Source: Turritopsis dohrnii (lineage: Eukaryota; Cnidaria; Hydrozoa; Anthoathecata; Oceaniidae). Taken from it: a stretch of DNA of 64,000 nt. Below are positions 21,541 through 32,871 of this stretch, in pieces; the first letter of the stretch is position 1; each line of letters starts with the position of its first letter. The translations under genes were made by a program, and so were the position numbers. The notes under the pieces are model-generated. The model did not search any database, had not been told where the DNA came from, and saw only the letters and a program-made list of their open reading frames with translations. The DNA is taken from positions 310,001 through 374,000 of the forward strand of contig BQMF02000379.1 of NCBI GenBank assembly GCA_027922465.2, in the 5' to 3' direction.

Positions 21541-23655
21541 ATTATAAACAATAAAGAAAGACAAAGTATTTGTTAGAACTCTGAGTTTCTTCGTTAAGAT
21601 TCATCAGCTAACATAAGGATGCGATGGAAAGCAATTTTCTTCGATAACGAAAACAACAACGAAGAACACACAAACGAAACATATGGCCTGAAAACAACCA
21701 ATACACCGCAGCATGTTCCTGAGTTGGCAAACTTCGAGAAAGAACTTATCGACATTGTCAGAAAACTTAAATTCAACAAAGGTGCGTGGAAATTTCAAAA
21801 AACTCTGAAGAAAGATATACAAAAAATAAACACTTCCACTAAATTGTATGTACCAGCAGACAAAACGTCAAACATGTACCTAGTCGACAAGGAAGATTAC
21901 CAAAAGATCTTAACAAATTCCATCACAGCAACATACAAGAAAGCTAATCAAAACATCAAAAACGAAATTAACAACAGTGCAAAGGAAATCCTAAAAGATC
22001 ACCATATCATGAACAGAATCATCATCAACGGTGAAAACAACTGTTTTGTGACGCTGAAAGACCACAAAGAAAACTTTGCCAATAATCCAACAACAAGACT
22101 AATTAACCCCGCTAAAAACGAGCTTGGTAGGATCAGCAAAGTTATTATACAAACCATCAACACAGAAATACGAAAGAAGCTAGAGCTGAATCAATGGAAA
22201 AGCACAAAAAATGTAATTGACTGGTTCAAAGAGATCGAAGAGAAAAATCTTTCCAAATTCATGATGTTTGACGTGAAGGACTTTTACCCCTCAATCAGTG
22301 AAACATTGTTGATGAATGCGTTACAGTTTGCTGTACGTACTGTAACCGTGAGTGAAAAAGATAAAGAAATCATACTCCATTCACGGAAGTCACTGTTATT
22401 TAACAACAAAGAAAGCTGGGTAAAGAAAGGGGATAAGCTGTTTGATGTTACAATGGGTGCATATGATGGCGCTGAGGTGTGCGAGCTCGTCGGCTGCTTC
22501 CTTCCATCAGAAATAACAACTACTTACAAAAAGCAAGACATTGGGCTCTACAGGGATGATGGACTTGCAGTGTTCAAGAACATGAGTGGACCACAAAGTG
22601 AACGCACGAAGAAAGACTTCCAAAAAATATTCAGGAAACACAAGCTAGATATAGTAATCCAATGCAACATGAAGAAAGTTGACTATCTAGACGTTACACT
22701 AGACCTTACCGACGGTACATTTAGACCATATCATAAGCCAGACAATGAAATCAACTACGTGCACGTTGAATCAAACCACCCACCAAACATAATAAAGCAA
22801 ATCCCAATATCAATCCAAGATCGCCTTTCCAACCTATCATCCAGTGAAGAAATTTTCAATGCAGCTACACCATACTACACAGAAGCCCTCAGAAGATCGG
22901 GATACAATCATGATTTTAAATACACACCGAGCAATAACACCCAGAGGAGGAATAGAAATAGAAAGAGAAACATCATTTGGTTTAACCCACCGTTTAACAA
23001 AAATTTGTCTACGAACATCGGTCGTTTCTTTTTGAACCTGGTGCGCAAGCATTTTCCACGGCAACACAAGTTCCACAAGATTTTTAATAAAAATAATGTG
23101 AAAGTCAGCTACTCGTGTATGCCCAACATCAAGTCTTTCATCAACGCGCACAACAAGAAGATTCTCACACCAACCGGTCACAGAGAAGACGAAAGAACAT
23201 GCAACTGCATCAAAAAAGAAGATTGTCCGATGGCTGGAAACTGTCTTGCAGCAAACATAGTCTACGAGGCTACATTAACAACTGACATTCCACGCTACGG
23301 TGAAAAGAAATACATCGGAATTAGCGAAAGCACTTTCAAAAAGCGCTTCACAAACCACAAGACATCTTTCCGTTTAGAAAGATATAAAAACAGCACTGCT
23401 CTTTCTACGGAATACTGGAAACTCAAAAACGAAAACGGAAACCCTAACGTAACCTGGCGAATTTTGAAACACGCAAAAGCTTTCACGCCTGAATCCGGAA
23501 GATGTGCACTATGCCTCGCAGAAAAATACGAAATTGCAGTGTATCCTGGAAAAAACTTATTGAACAAAAGGACTGAAATAATAGCCAAATGTCGACACAG
23601 AAGAAAACATCTACTGCTTCTCCACCACGGTCTGGAAAATATCACGTGACGTCAA
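21541..23655 (+). mobile_element. Penelope-like element, EN(+)
   Basis: Coding region plus about 75 bp of 5' sequence that is also present at the start of the inverted truncated copy (24488-24560), which indicates the element extends at least to 21541. The 3' end is not delimited. No clear pseudo-LTR was identified. Confidence 0.8.
21619..23649 (+). CDS. Penelope-like reverse transcriptase with GIY-YIG endonuclease
   Basis: Open frame of 676 codons from ATG 21619; the frame is open seven codons further up to a TAA at 21595. The RT core shows FVTLKDHKENF, TRLINPAKNELGRISK, motif A MMFDVKDFYPS (residues about 215-225) and motif C YRDD (about 311-314). After a linker with a Cys-rich knuckle (CNCIKKEDCPMAGNC) comes the GIY-YIG nuclease: VYEATL (about 548), KKYIGIS (about 564), FKKRFTNHK, the Glu in CLAEKYEI and NLLNKRTE. 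This RT-linker-GIY-YIG order is diagnostic of EN(+) Penelope elements, which prime on nicked DNA. The frame is intact, so the copy could be recent or active. Clade not assigned. Confidence 0.93.
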   Translation: MRWKAIFFDNENNNEEHTNETYGLKTTNTPQHVPELANFEKELIDIVRKLKFNKGAWKFQKTLKKDIQKINTSTKLYVPADKTSNMYLVDKEDYQKILTNSITATYKKANQNIKNEINNSAKEILKDHHIMNRIIINGENNCFVTLKDHKENFANNPTTRLINPAKNELGRISKVIIQTINTEIRKKLELNQWKSTKNVIDWFKEIEEKNLSKFMMFDVKDFYPSISETLLMNALQFAVRTVTVSEKDKEIILHSRKSLLFNNKESWVKKGDKLFDVTMGAYDGAEVCELVGCFLPSEITTTYKKQDIGLYRDDGLAVFKNMSGPQSERTKKDFQKIFRKHKLDIVIQCNMKKVDYLDVTLDLTDGTFRPYHKPDNEINYVHVESNHPPNIIKQIPISIQDRLSNLSSSEEIFNAATPYYTEALRRSGYNHDFKYTPSNNTQRRNRNRKRNIIWFNPPFNKNLSTNIGRFFLNLVRKHFPRQHKFHKIFNKNNVKVSYSCMPNIKSFINAHNKKILTPTGHREDERTCNCIKKEDCPMAGNCLAANIVYEATLTTDIPRYGEKKYIGISESTFKKRFTNHKTSFRLERYKNSTALSTEYWKLKNENGNPNVTWRILKHAKAFTPESGRCALCLAEKYEIAVYPGKNLLNKRTEIIAKCRHRRKHLLLLHHGLENIT

Positions 23656-23814
23656 ATTTTTAGAAGCTATTGTAATGCATTTTTTACGGTTTATTATTAT
23701 TCCGCATGAAACTATTAGTACGGATAAACTAAATCTCGTTTATTTACCTACTTGCGTATATAAAATATATAATGTTTTTTTTAAGACACTACAGCCTTAT
23801 GAAGACTTATGATA

Positions 23815-24560
23815 TGATATGATATGATATGATATGGTCTAAATGTACCGTCGGTAAGGTCTAGTGTAACGTCTAGATAGTCAACTTTCTTCATGTTGCA
23901 TTGGATTACTATATCTAGCTTGTGTTTCCTGAATATTTTTTGGAAGTCTTTCTTCGTGCGTTCACTTTGTGGTCCACTCATGTTCTTGAACACTGCAAGT
24001 CCATCATCCCTGTAGAGCCCAATGTCTTGCTTTTTGTAAGTAGTTGTTATTTCTGATAGAAGGAAGCAGCCGACGAGCTCGCACACCTCAGCGCCATCAT
24101 ATGCACCCATTGTAACATCAAACAGCTTATCCCCTTTCTTTACCCAGCTTTCTTTGTTGTTAAATAACAGTGACTTCCGTGAATGGAGTATGATTTCTTT
24201 ATCTTTTTCACTCACGGTTACAGTACGTACAGCAAACTGTAAAGCATTCATCAACAATGTTTCACTGATTGAGGGGTAAAAGTCCTTCACGTCAAACATC
24301 ATGAATTTGGAAAGATTTTTCTCTTCGATCTCTTTGAACCAGTCAATTACATTTTTTGTGCTTTTCCATTGATTCAGCTCTAGCTTCTTTCGTATTTCTG
24401 TGTTGATGGTTTGTATAATAACTTTGCTGATCCTACCAAGCTCGTTTTTAGCGGGGTTAATTAGTCTTGTTGTTGGATTATTGGCAGAGTTAGCTGATGA
24501 ATCTTAACGAAGAAACTCAGAGTTCTAACAAATACTTTGTCTTTCTTTATTGTTTATAAT
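23815..24560 (-). pseudogene. Truncated inverted copy of the Penelope-like element
   Basis: On the minus strand this begins with the same 5' sequence as the complete copy (24560 down to 24488, matching 21541-21612). It then jumps to the sequence equivalent to about 22075; the junction shares the bases AACT, suggesting a microhomology deletion. It runs nearly identically through motif A and YRDD to the equivalent of about 22735 and ends in a small expansion of ATATC units (23812-23835). It lacks the RT N-terminus, linker and endonuclease. Confidence 0.92.
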
Positions 24561-24672
24561 ATGCTCCTCTTCGTTGAGCACTTTTACGAAAGAAGATAAC
24601 TCCGACAACATTTAACATAATTATATTTAACATAATTATATATATTTTATGTAATTATAATTATATACAGTA

Positions 24673-25164
24673 CTAGACGCCAAGGCGTCGTCGCACGCCG
24701 CCAACGATCAACATGTATTTCAGGTGAAACATTTCTATCGGTTTTTATTTCGAAAATGATCCCTTTATTCAAATCCCGTGTACGCGTATAAACCATACAA
24801 ACCGTACGCGTATAGCCGCCAAGACGGCGTCGCTCGCCGACCATGTTCATCTTGTGTTGTGTCGCACGACGCCCGCAATCAACATGCATTTGAGGTAAAA
24901 ACATTTCTTACCGGTCTTTATTTCGAAAATGATCCTTTTATTCAAATCCCGTGTGGAAGCGTATAAAAGTGGTTGTATGTACTGATAAAAAACTGACGTC
25001 AAATCAATGATTCAGTAGAATCTGACGTCATTACTGAGGAAAAAACGTTCTCGCCTCTACGTGGCTTTACGCGGCCAATATAGGAAATCCTACGTAAAAT
25101 TTAGTTAAATTTATCACTCTCTAAAATAAAAGTGTGACACACAGCGCGGATTATTATAATAAGA
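24673..25164 (-). mobile_element. Helitron-like unit 0 (solo)
   Basis: Read on the minus strand it starts TCTTATTATAATCCGCGC and ends CTAG, and sits between an A and a T, the Helitron target. A GACGCC/GGCGTC hairpin overlaps the terminal CTAG, unlike the other units, where the hairpin lies about 10 bases inward. Inside, a block of about 110 bp containing TTTATTTCGAAAATGATCC occurs twice in direct orientation. No transposase: non-autonomous. Confidence 0.65.
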
Positions 25165-25271
25165 TATTATATTATATACAGTATGAAAACTCTGTGTGTT
25201 TTTTTTGTACAATATTTATATACAACACATGTTTTACTGACTTTTTTTGTTTTAATATATATATATATATA

Positions 25272-25842
25272 CTAGTATCCCGGGTAAAACCTTTTTACCG
25301 AACTTAACTTCGAAACGGATGTGCAAGAATCCTGCGTTCCCGTGTGAGAACCCCGTGACGAAAATTTCAATTATGGAATCGGGACTGGAAAGTGTACTGA
25401 TGTTGTAGAGCTCGAAAAACTGATCAAAAAAATGTATGGGATCGTTTCGCTACGATCAACCGTTGCAGAGATATCGTCGATCAAAGATTTTGATGACGTC
25501 ATATCCGCAGTACCAAATTAAATTTAGGCCCAAATTTTGCGTCACCCCATCACCCGTATCGCTGACCCTAAAAAACGTCAGTTATCCCTATTGGTTCTCG
25601 AGATATTTCCCCAAAAACGTCGCGTTCGATTGGGGATGCAATGCAATGGTTCCCCCGTGATAAGATAAAAAAAAACTGACGTCAAATGATGCCACGTGCT
25701 TTTGGAATGATCGTGAAAAAAGTGTCTCTCGCCTCTACGTGGTTTTACGCGCACATAAGAGGACGATGACCGCAAAAATTAAACAAATATATCACTCTCT
25801 AAAATAAAAGTGGGATGCACAACGCGGATTATTATAATAAGA
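25272..25842 (-). mobile_element. Helitron-like unit 1 of a tandem array
   Basis: On the minus strand: 5' TC, 3' CTAG with a GGTAAAA-CCT-TTTTACC hairpin about 9 bases before it (written here on the plus strand). The left neighbour base is A, and the right end joins directly to the CTAG of unit 2. 571 bp, no transposase. Contains two TGACGTCA palindromes (25494-25501, 25677-25684). Confidence 0.78.
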
Positions 25843-26389
25843 CTAGTATCTCGCGTAAAAGTTTTTTACTACTTTAATTTTGAAAATAATGTGACGAAAA
25901 CAGGTGACGAAAAATTAAATCACCGAATCTCAAAATGAGACCGTGCCCATGTTATAGAGCTCGAAAAACTGAGCAAAAAAATGTATGGGATCGTTTCGCT
26001 ACGATCAACCGTTACAGAAATATCGTCGATCAAAGATATTGATGACGTCATAGCCGCAGTACCAAATAAAATTTGAGCCCAAATGTTGCGTGACCCGGTC
26101 ACCCGTATCGCGGACCCTAAAAAACGTCAGTTATCCCTATTGGTTCTCGAGATATTTCCCCAAAAACGTCGCGTTCGATTGGGGATGCAATGCAATGGTT
26201 CCCCGTGGTCATAAAAACATCTGACGTCAAATGATGCCACGTGCTATTATACTAATCGTGAATGTGTCTTGCGTGGTCGGACTGCCGCTATATGACCACG
26301 ATTAAGAAGATTTTGACCATTAAATAAACAAAAACAAAACACTGTCTAAAATAAAAGTGGGATGCACAACGCGAATTAGTATATATAGA
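25843..26389 (-). mobile_element. Helitron-like unit 2 of a tandem array
   Basis: 547 bp, same family as unit 1, joined without spacer on both sides (GA then CTAG). The terminal hairpin is weaker (GTAAAA-GTT-TTTTAC) because one arm base has changed. Confidence 0.78.
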
Positions 26390-28972
26390 CTAGTATCCCG
26401 GGTAAAAACTTTTTACCGAACTTAACTTTGAAAACATTAGGTCAAATCTGCCATTCCTGTGGTACGTACGCGTCACTCGCCACCCATGTTCAGTATGCGT
26501 TGTGTCACAGAATTTAACTCGTGTAAAATTTTCTTTTCAGGCATTAATTTGTTATTACATTCAGAAGATTAAAAACAGAAACAAATAGCAACATGGCTCA
26601 GAATAATATATTTATACGCAGAAGAGAAGTAACTTTAATGTAAAAAAAATGGCAATATATAACACAGAACTGTTTACCCAGACATACGAAACCAAACATT
26701 GAATAACATTACAAAATGTGAATTGAAAACAAATTGATACCTTTCCAACTGTGTTTCTTTCGTGCGGAAGTTACATTATACAGCAACCATTAATGAATTT
26801 TTGAAATGATATATAGTCTGTTCTTCCCAAAACCATCAACGTCATGATTAAAACCATGAGTTTCATTTCTTTATGCTTTTTTTTTATTACCTGAAAAATT
26901 AATACTTGAATTGTAATACCGAAAACCTAATCATGCTATGAGAATATTGAAATAAACAACAACAACAACAAAAAAAAAATGCAATTCAACTACGCATTTA
27001 TCCTAAAAACAATAACTCAAAACAACAAAACACCGTAATAATAATTGTAATTCTGTAATACCGAAAACCTAATCATGCTATAAGAATTCTGAAATAAACA
27101 ACAAAAAATAAATTCAACTACGCATTTATCCTTAAAACAAAAATTTACCCAGAAGATAAAAAGTCACAAATAAAATCATAATGCCAAACTTATATATATA
27201 CCCAGGTACGTAAACGATTACCATAACACAAAATAATGCATAAACATTTCATTGCATAGTAATAACTAACGAACTTCTTAAATACATAATCCATTCACAT
27301 CTACCTTATGAATAATAATTAAAAACACAAACGTAATGACAGAACTTATATATCTAAAGAGTTTATAAAAAATTGAAAACAACCACATTTTTAATCTGAG
27401 TTAAAATCTCCTCTGGCTAATTCACAACAGTTAAACAACCCTTTATTCTTATTTATCCAGCATACCAACTGTGTTATAACTAAATAGATTTATACTATTT
27501 TAACTTTAGCTGAACTTCAAACAAAACGGGGTATACCTTTCGCTTCCAATTCACATGTTAGTAAACTGAACAGCATTGATCATCTTCTGTAGACATTTTC
27601 AAACACTTCTCAACTCTTTACTTCTATATTCATACCTGTAAACAAATTACTAATACTTTATTTACTTTCCAGCACAAACATACATAGGTATTTATAAAAC
27701 ACTTTCACTACCATTTATTTTTAAGTGAAATACATAAAATAAAACTGCTCTCTTCGTTTGGAAAAACTGCTAAACTTTCTGTATTTTCCAGTAGATTTTG
27801 TACTTTTTGGCAGGCAGACAAAAGCATCAAGCATCGATATAATTAGATACAATAGATACAATTATACAGCATAACACATTCCCCACTTCCACAGCGTCAA
27901 ATAAAAAACATTCATAGCTGCAGGACCATTTTTAATGTAATAATAGCGCGCATTACCAAAACAAATTTCTCTCGTCTTCCTTTTGATCCAGCAGCATATA
28001 CACATACTAAACGACAGAATAACTGAGACATCCACTCAAAGCTAAAGCAATTAATCTTTCAAAACTTAAAACCATTCCTTACTGTGTAAATAAACATCAA
28101 ACTGCATTTCTTCACTTCACTTTCTTCTGTATAGCGATATTTGATAACTAAAACGTAAACAAACATTTAAAAACCTGTTCTTTTATTAATCTAAAATATT
28201 AAACAATAAAAGTCTTATGATATAAACAATAAAAGTCTTATGATATTACTACTTTCGTATAGACCTGTCCGTTCGTTCTGCACAGCCAATTTATAAAGAC
28301 TTCACTGCACTTCTTCTGTATGCTCAATATGCTTTCACATTGTAAACAAACAACTAATCACTTACACATGTTCTTTTATTAATCTGAAATATAAAAGTTT
28401 AATCAAAAATAAAAGTTTCATAATACCTTTTGTTCGTTCGATCTTTCTGCAGCTAATTTTTAAAAACTTCACTGCACTTCTTCTGTATATCTAAATATGA
28501 TTTTTCATTGTAAACAAACAACTAACTCACTTACACGTGCTACCCGATAATAAAACGAATAAAACAATACCTTCGTGCATACAAACCTGTGTTTCTTCGT
28601 CAGTTCTTTCGTCGATTTGCTGCCTAAAACAATCAAATTTAAATTAAAATATTCGTATACAAAAAGAAACACGTCTTCTTCGCGAAGTTTCTTGCTCACG
28701 AAATGATCGTTGACAAATTTCGAACGATTAACATTGCATTGCTCGCACTCCTCCAAAGACGTTTTTCGGCTGATTTCCAGTGCGCAAACCAAAAATAACA
28801 AAACGGAGGAGCATATACTAATCGCGGAAAACCAAAAAAAGTGTCTGTCGCTTTGGCGTGGTTTTACGACGAAAAGGGAAAAAATAAGAAGGATTTGACC
28901 GTGAAAAAAAAACAAATATGTCACTCTCTAAAATAAAAGTGTGACACACAATCGCGGATTATTATAATAAGA
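26390..28972 (-). mobile_element. Helitron-like unit 3, long variant
   Basis: Same terminal structure as the short units, but with about 2.5 kb of AT-rich interior that is shared with unit 6. The interior includes a direct duplication (26925-27000 against 27050-27135, around CCTAATCATGCTAT) and degenerate repeats around CACTTCTTCTGTAT near 28100-28500. The minus-strand 5' part holds a possible captured coding segment (28505-28924). No Rep/helicase motifs. Confidence 0.72.
28505..28924 (-). pseudogene. Possible captured gene fragment in Helitron unit 3
   Basis: Minus-strand open stretch with ISRKTSLEECEQC, VSKKLREEDVFLFVYEYF and GSKSTKELTKKHRFVCTKV. A candidate exon of about 37 nt lies between a polypyrimidine TTTTAG and a GTTTGT donor (near 28585-28622). 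Part of it recurs in unit 6 (32673-32822). I recognise no family. Helitrons are known to capture exons, so a captured fragment is one explanation; chance is another. Confidence 0.3.
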
Positions 28973-29542
28973 CTAGTATCTCGCGTAAAAGTTTTTTACG
29001 ACTTTAATTTCGAAAGTAATCTGCAGAAATACGACGCGTTCCCGTGTGTGTACCCCGTGACGAAAATTTTAATTACCGAATTGGAAATGGAAAGTGTACC
29101 CATGCTGTAGAGCTTGAAAAACTGAGCAAAAAAATGTATGGGATCGTTTCGCTACGACCAGCCGTTGCGGAGATATCGTCGATCAAAGGTTTTGATGACG
29201 TCATATCCGCAGTACCAAATAAAATTTAGGCCCAAATGTTGCGTCACCCCATCACCCGTGCCACCAACCCTAAAAAACGTCAGTTATCCCAATTGGTTCC
29301 CGAGATAATTCCCCAAAAACGTCGCGTTCGATTGGGGATGCAATGCAATGATTCCCGTGATCATAAAAATAACTGACGTCAAATGATGCCACGTGCTATT
29401 ATACTAATCGTGAATGTGTCTTGCGTGGGCGAACTGCCGCTATATGACCACGATTATGAAGATTTTGACCATTAAAAAACAAAAAAACCAACACTCTCTA
29501 AGTTAAATGTGTTACACACGCACGCGAATTAGTATAAGTAGA
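28973..29542 (-). mobile_element. Helitron-like unit 4 of a tandem array
   Basis: 570 bp, short variant. Terminal hairpin CGTAAAA-GTT-TTTTACG on the plus strand. It joins unit 3 and unit 5 directly. Confidence 0.78.
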
Positions 29543-30089
29543 CTAGTATCTCGCGTAAAAGTTTTTTACGACTTTAATTTCGAAACGGATGTGCAAAAAT
29601 CCCGTGACAAAAATTTCAATTACGGAATCGGGACTGGAAAGTGTAACGATGTTGTAGAGATCGAAAAACTGAGCAAAAAAATGTATGGGATCGTTTCGCT
29701 ACGACCAACCGTTACGGAGATATCGCTGATCAAAGATTTTGATGACGTCATATCCGCAGTACCAAATAAAATTTAGGCCCAAATGTTGCGTCACCCCATC
29801 ACCCGTGCCACCAACCCTAGAAAACGTCAGTTATCCCTATTGGTTCTCGAGATATTTCCCCAAAAACGTCGCGTTCGATTGGGGATGCAATGCAATGGTT
29901 CCCCGTGATCATAAAAACATCTGACGTCAAATGATGCCATGTGCTATTATACTAATCGTGAATGTGTCTTGCGTGGTCGAACTGCCGCTATATGACCACG
30001 ATTAAGAAGATTTTGACCATTAAAAAACAAAAAAACAAACACTCTCTAAGTTAAATGTGTTACACACTACGCGGATTAGTATAATAAGA
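29543..30089 (-). mobile_element. Helitron-like unit 5, end of the array
   Basis: 547 bp, short variant with the same hairpin as unit 4. Its minus-strand 5' TC is preceded by A (plus-strand GA then T at 30090). Thus the whole array, units 1 to 5, sits in a single A|T target between 25271 and 30090. Confidence 0.78.
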
Positions 30090-30435
30090 TATATTAATAA
30101 TTATGTAACTGTAATTTTAGAAATAATTGAAGTGGCATTATGTAAAGTAATAACAATTACACAGAAAACAAATTAACTGATTTGTTTCTTTTGCTCTTCA
30201 TTGTTGTTTTCTTTTAATTATCTTATCCAATTAAAGAATTTGTAAGCTGTAGCTATTTTAACTTCAGTTATTTCTCTAGAATTTATAAAATTTCACCCAG
30301 ACACATGTATTAAATACTACAATGGAGTTGACTAATTGAATTCCAAATCAGAGAATATTTTACAATATATTCTTTATATATATATACATTTTTTGTTGTT
30401 AAGCAGTCCAATTTGATCATAAAATGTGACTACAA
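30090..30435. other. AT-rich spacer between Helitron array and unit 6
   Basis: About 345 bases of AT-rich sequence with a short (TA)n stretch near 30377. Nothing else recognised; it may be the original host sequence. Confidence 0.4.
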
Positions 30436-32871
30436 CTAGTATCCCGGGTAAAAACTTTTTACCGAACTTAACTTCGAAAACATTAGGTCAAATCCACCAT
30501 TCCCGTGTACGTACCCCGTGACGAAAAAATAAATTATAGAATCGCAACTCAAAAACATCCCAGGAGGCGTCGCTCGCCACCCATGTTCAGTATGCGTTGT
30601 GTCGCAGCTTGCAAAAGTTTCTTTTGAGGCATTAATTTTTTAATTCATTTCTTACATTCAGAAGATTAAAAACAGAAACAAATAGCAACATGGCTCAGAA
30701 TAATATATTTATACGCAGAAGAGAAGTAACTTTAATGTAAAAATATGCAATATATAACAATGAACCGTTTACTAAGACATACAAAACCAAACATTGAATA
30801 ACATTACAAAAATGATACCTTCCAACTTTTTCTTTTGTTCAAAAGTTACTTCTGGACTGCAACCATTAATGAATTTTTGAAATGATATAGTTAGTTTTTC
30901 CCAAAACCATCAACATCATGATTAAAACCATGAGTTTCATTTCTTTATGCTTTTTTTATTATTGCCTAAAAGAATAATGTTTCAATTGTAATACCGAGAA
31001 AAAAAAAGAAGCAAAAAAAAAAAGGAAATTCAAGTACGTATTTATCCTAAAAACAATAACTAAGAAGAAAAATTTACACAAAAGATAAAAGTCACAAATA
31101 AAATCATAAATTCAAAGTTATATACCTAGGCATAGTACGTAAACGATTACCATAACACAAAATATGCATAAACGCGATAAAATATAAACTTAAGAAAAAT
31201 ACAGCCAACAACACTTATTTTTTGTAAGATAGTTTCATTGCACAGTCATTAAGTAAGTAAATCTTAAGTAACCCTCTCGACATTATAACCCATCATGTGC
31301 TTCATTTCTATTTTAACAGATCAAAACATTAAAAAAACATATACAAAAAACCTAATCATGCTATGACGAAATGTAAAGAAAAACAAAACAAAAAATGAAA
31401 ATGTTAACCTTAAAAATTATAATTAAAAACACAAACGTGATGACAGAATTAGTATAGCTGAAAAATTTTTAACATATGAAAACATTCGTGGAGCCATTTT
31501 TTATTTCCAGTTCAAAGCTCCTCTCTGCTGGAAAATTCAAAACACAACAGTAAACATCCCTCTTATCTTTTATGTATCCACTAATACTAACAGTGTTTAA
31601 CTAAATAGATACTATTTTAACTTTACCTTTCAATACCAATTCACATCATCATGATAGTAAACAATATTGATCATGTTCTGTAGCCATTATCAAACACTTC
31701 TAAACTCTTTTACTTTCTGTATTTCATACCTGTAAACAAATTAATAACACTCGATTAACTTTCCAGCATACTTTCCTATTGTAAAGATACACTTTCTCTT
31801 TGCTTTCTACTGAAATTCCAATACCATTTTTATACATTGAAAGTCATAAAAATGCTTTCTTCGTAACTTCACTTCATAACTGTGGAGCCATTTTGAATTA
31901 AATAAAATAAGGAACAGCAACTTCGTTACCAAAACAAATCATTAACTGCTCGAGGGACATGCATCTTAATGATTTGATCGTTTTAACTCTGTTTTTACTC
32001 TCTTTTAACGCTGTATTTACTAAATCCGTTTGACTCATGTACTTACGTATATTACTTTATATCTTTTCCAAACAATTTCTCTCCGAAAAAAGAAGTATAA
32101 CCATTTTCTTCACCAATGCAAATAAACAGCATCCTTTCTGCAGCCATTTTTAAACAACTTCAACTTCATCTACACTACTCTACTGCTGCACTCCCATAAA
32201 TATTTGATAACTATAAAAAGAAATACGTAAACAGCTCGTAAAATAAAAATAGACTTTCTTCATCTCGTTCTTCGTTTCGTTTTCCTCTGAAAAAACCTAT
32301 ATATAAAAAACAACATCTGTTTAAAAACTCACCTAAGCATGTGGTTATACCTGTTCTTTTATTAATCTAAAATAAAATCTAAAATACAATAACAATAAAA
32401 GTTTAACAATCTTATTATACTAATAAGATAACTAAAACGTAAACAAACATTTAAATACATTTAAATACTAACTTGTTCTTCTATTAATCAAAAATAACAG
32501 TTTTATAATAATACCTTTTGTTCGTTCGATCTTTCTGCAGCTAATTTTTAAAAACTTCACTGCACTTCTTCTGTATATCTAAATATGATTTTTCATTGTA
32601 AACAAACAACTAACCCGTGTTGTTTTATTAATAAGAGTAAAAGTTTAGCAATAAACACGATAATAAAACGTTTTATAATAATAACAATACCTTCGTGCAT
32701 ACAAACCTGTGTTTCTTCGTCAGTTCTTTCGTCGATTTGCTGCCTAAAACAATCAAATTTAAATTAAAATATTCGTATACAAAAAGAAACACGTCTTCTT
32801 CGCGAAGTTTCTTGCTCACGAAATCTCTAAAATAAAAGTGGGATGCACAATCGCGGATTATTATAATAAGA
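30436..32871 (-). mobile_element. Helitron-like unit 6, solo long variant
   Basis: Second long copy, flanked by A (30435) and T (32872), with terminal CTAG, hairpin GGTAAAA-ACT-TTTTACC and minus-strand 5' TC. Its interior aligns with unit 3 along most of its length (for example the AATAGCAACATGGCTCAG region, 30680-30698 against 26585-26603). Relative to unit 3 it lacks a block near the 5' end, which truncates the possible captured segment. Confidence 0.75.

Noticed and set aside
22837..23645. Minus-strand open frames opposite the Penelope ORF
   Set aside because: Complementary-frame shadows of an intact plus-strand gene.
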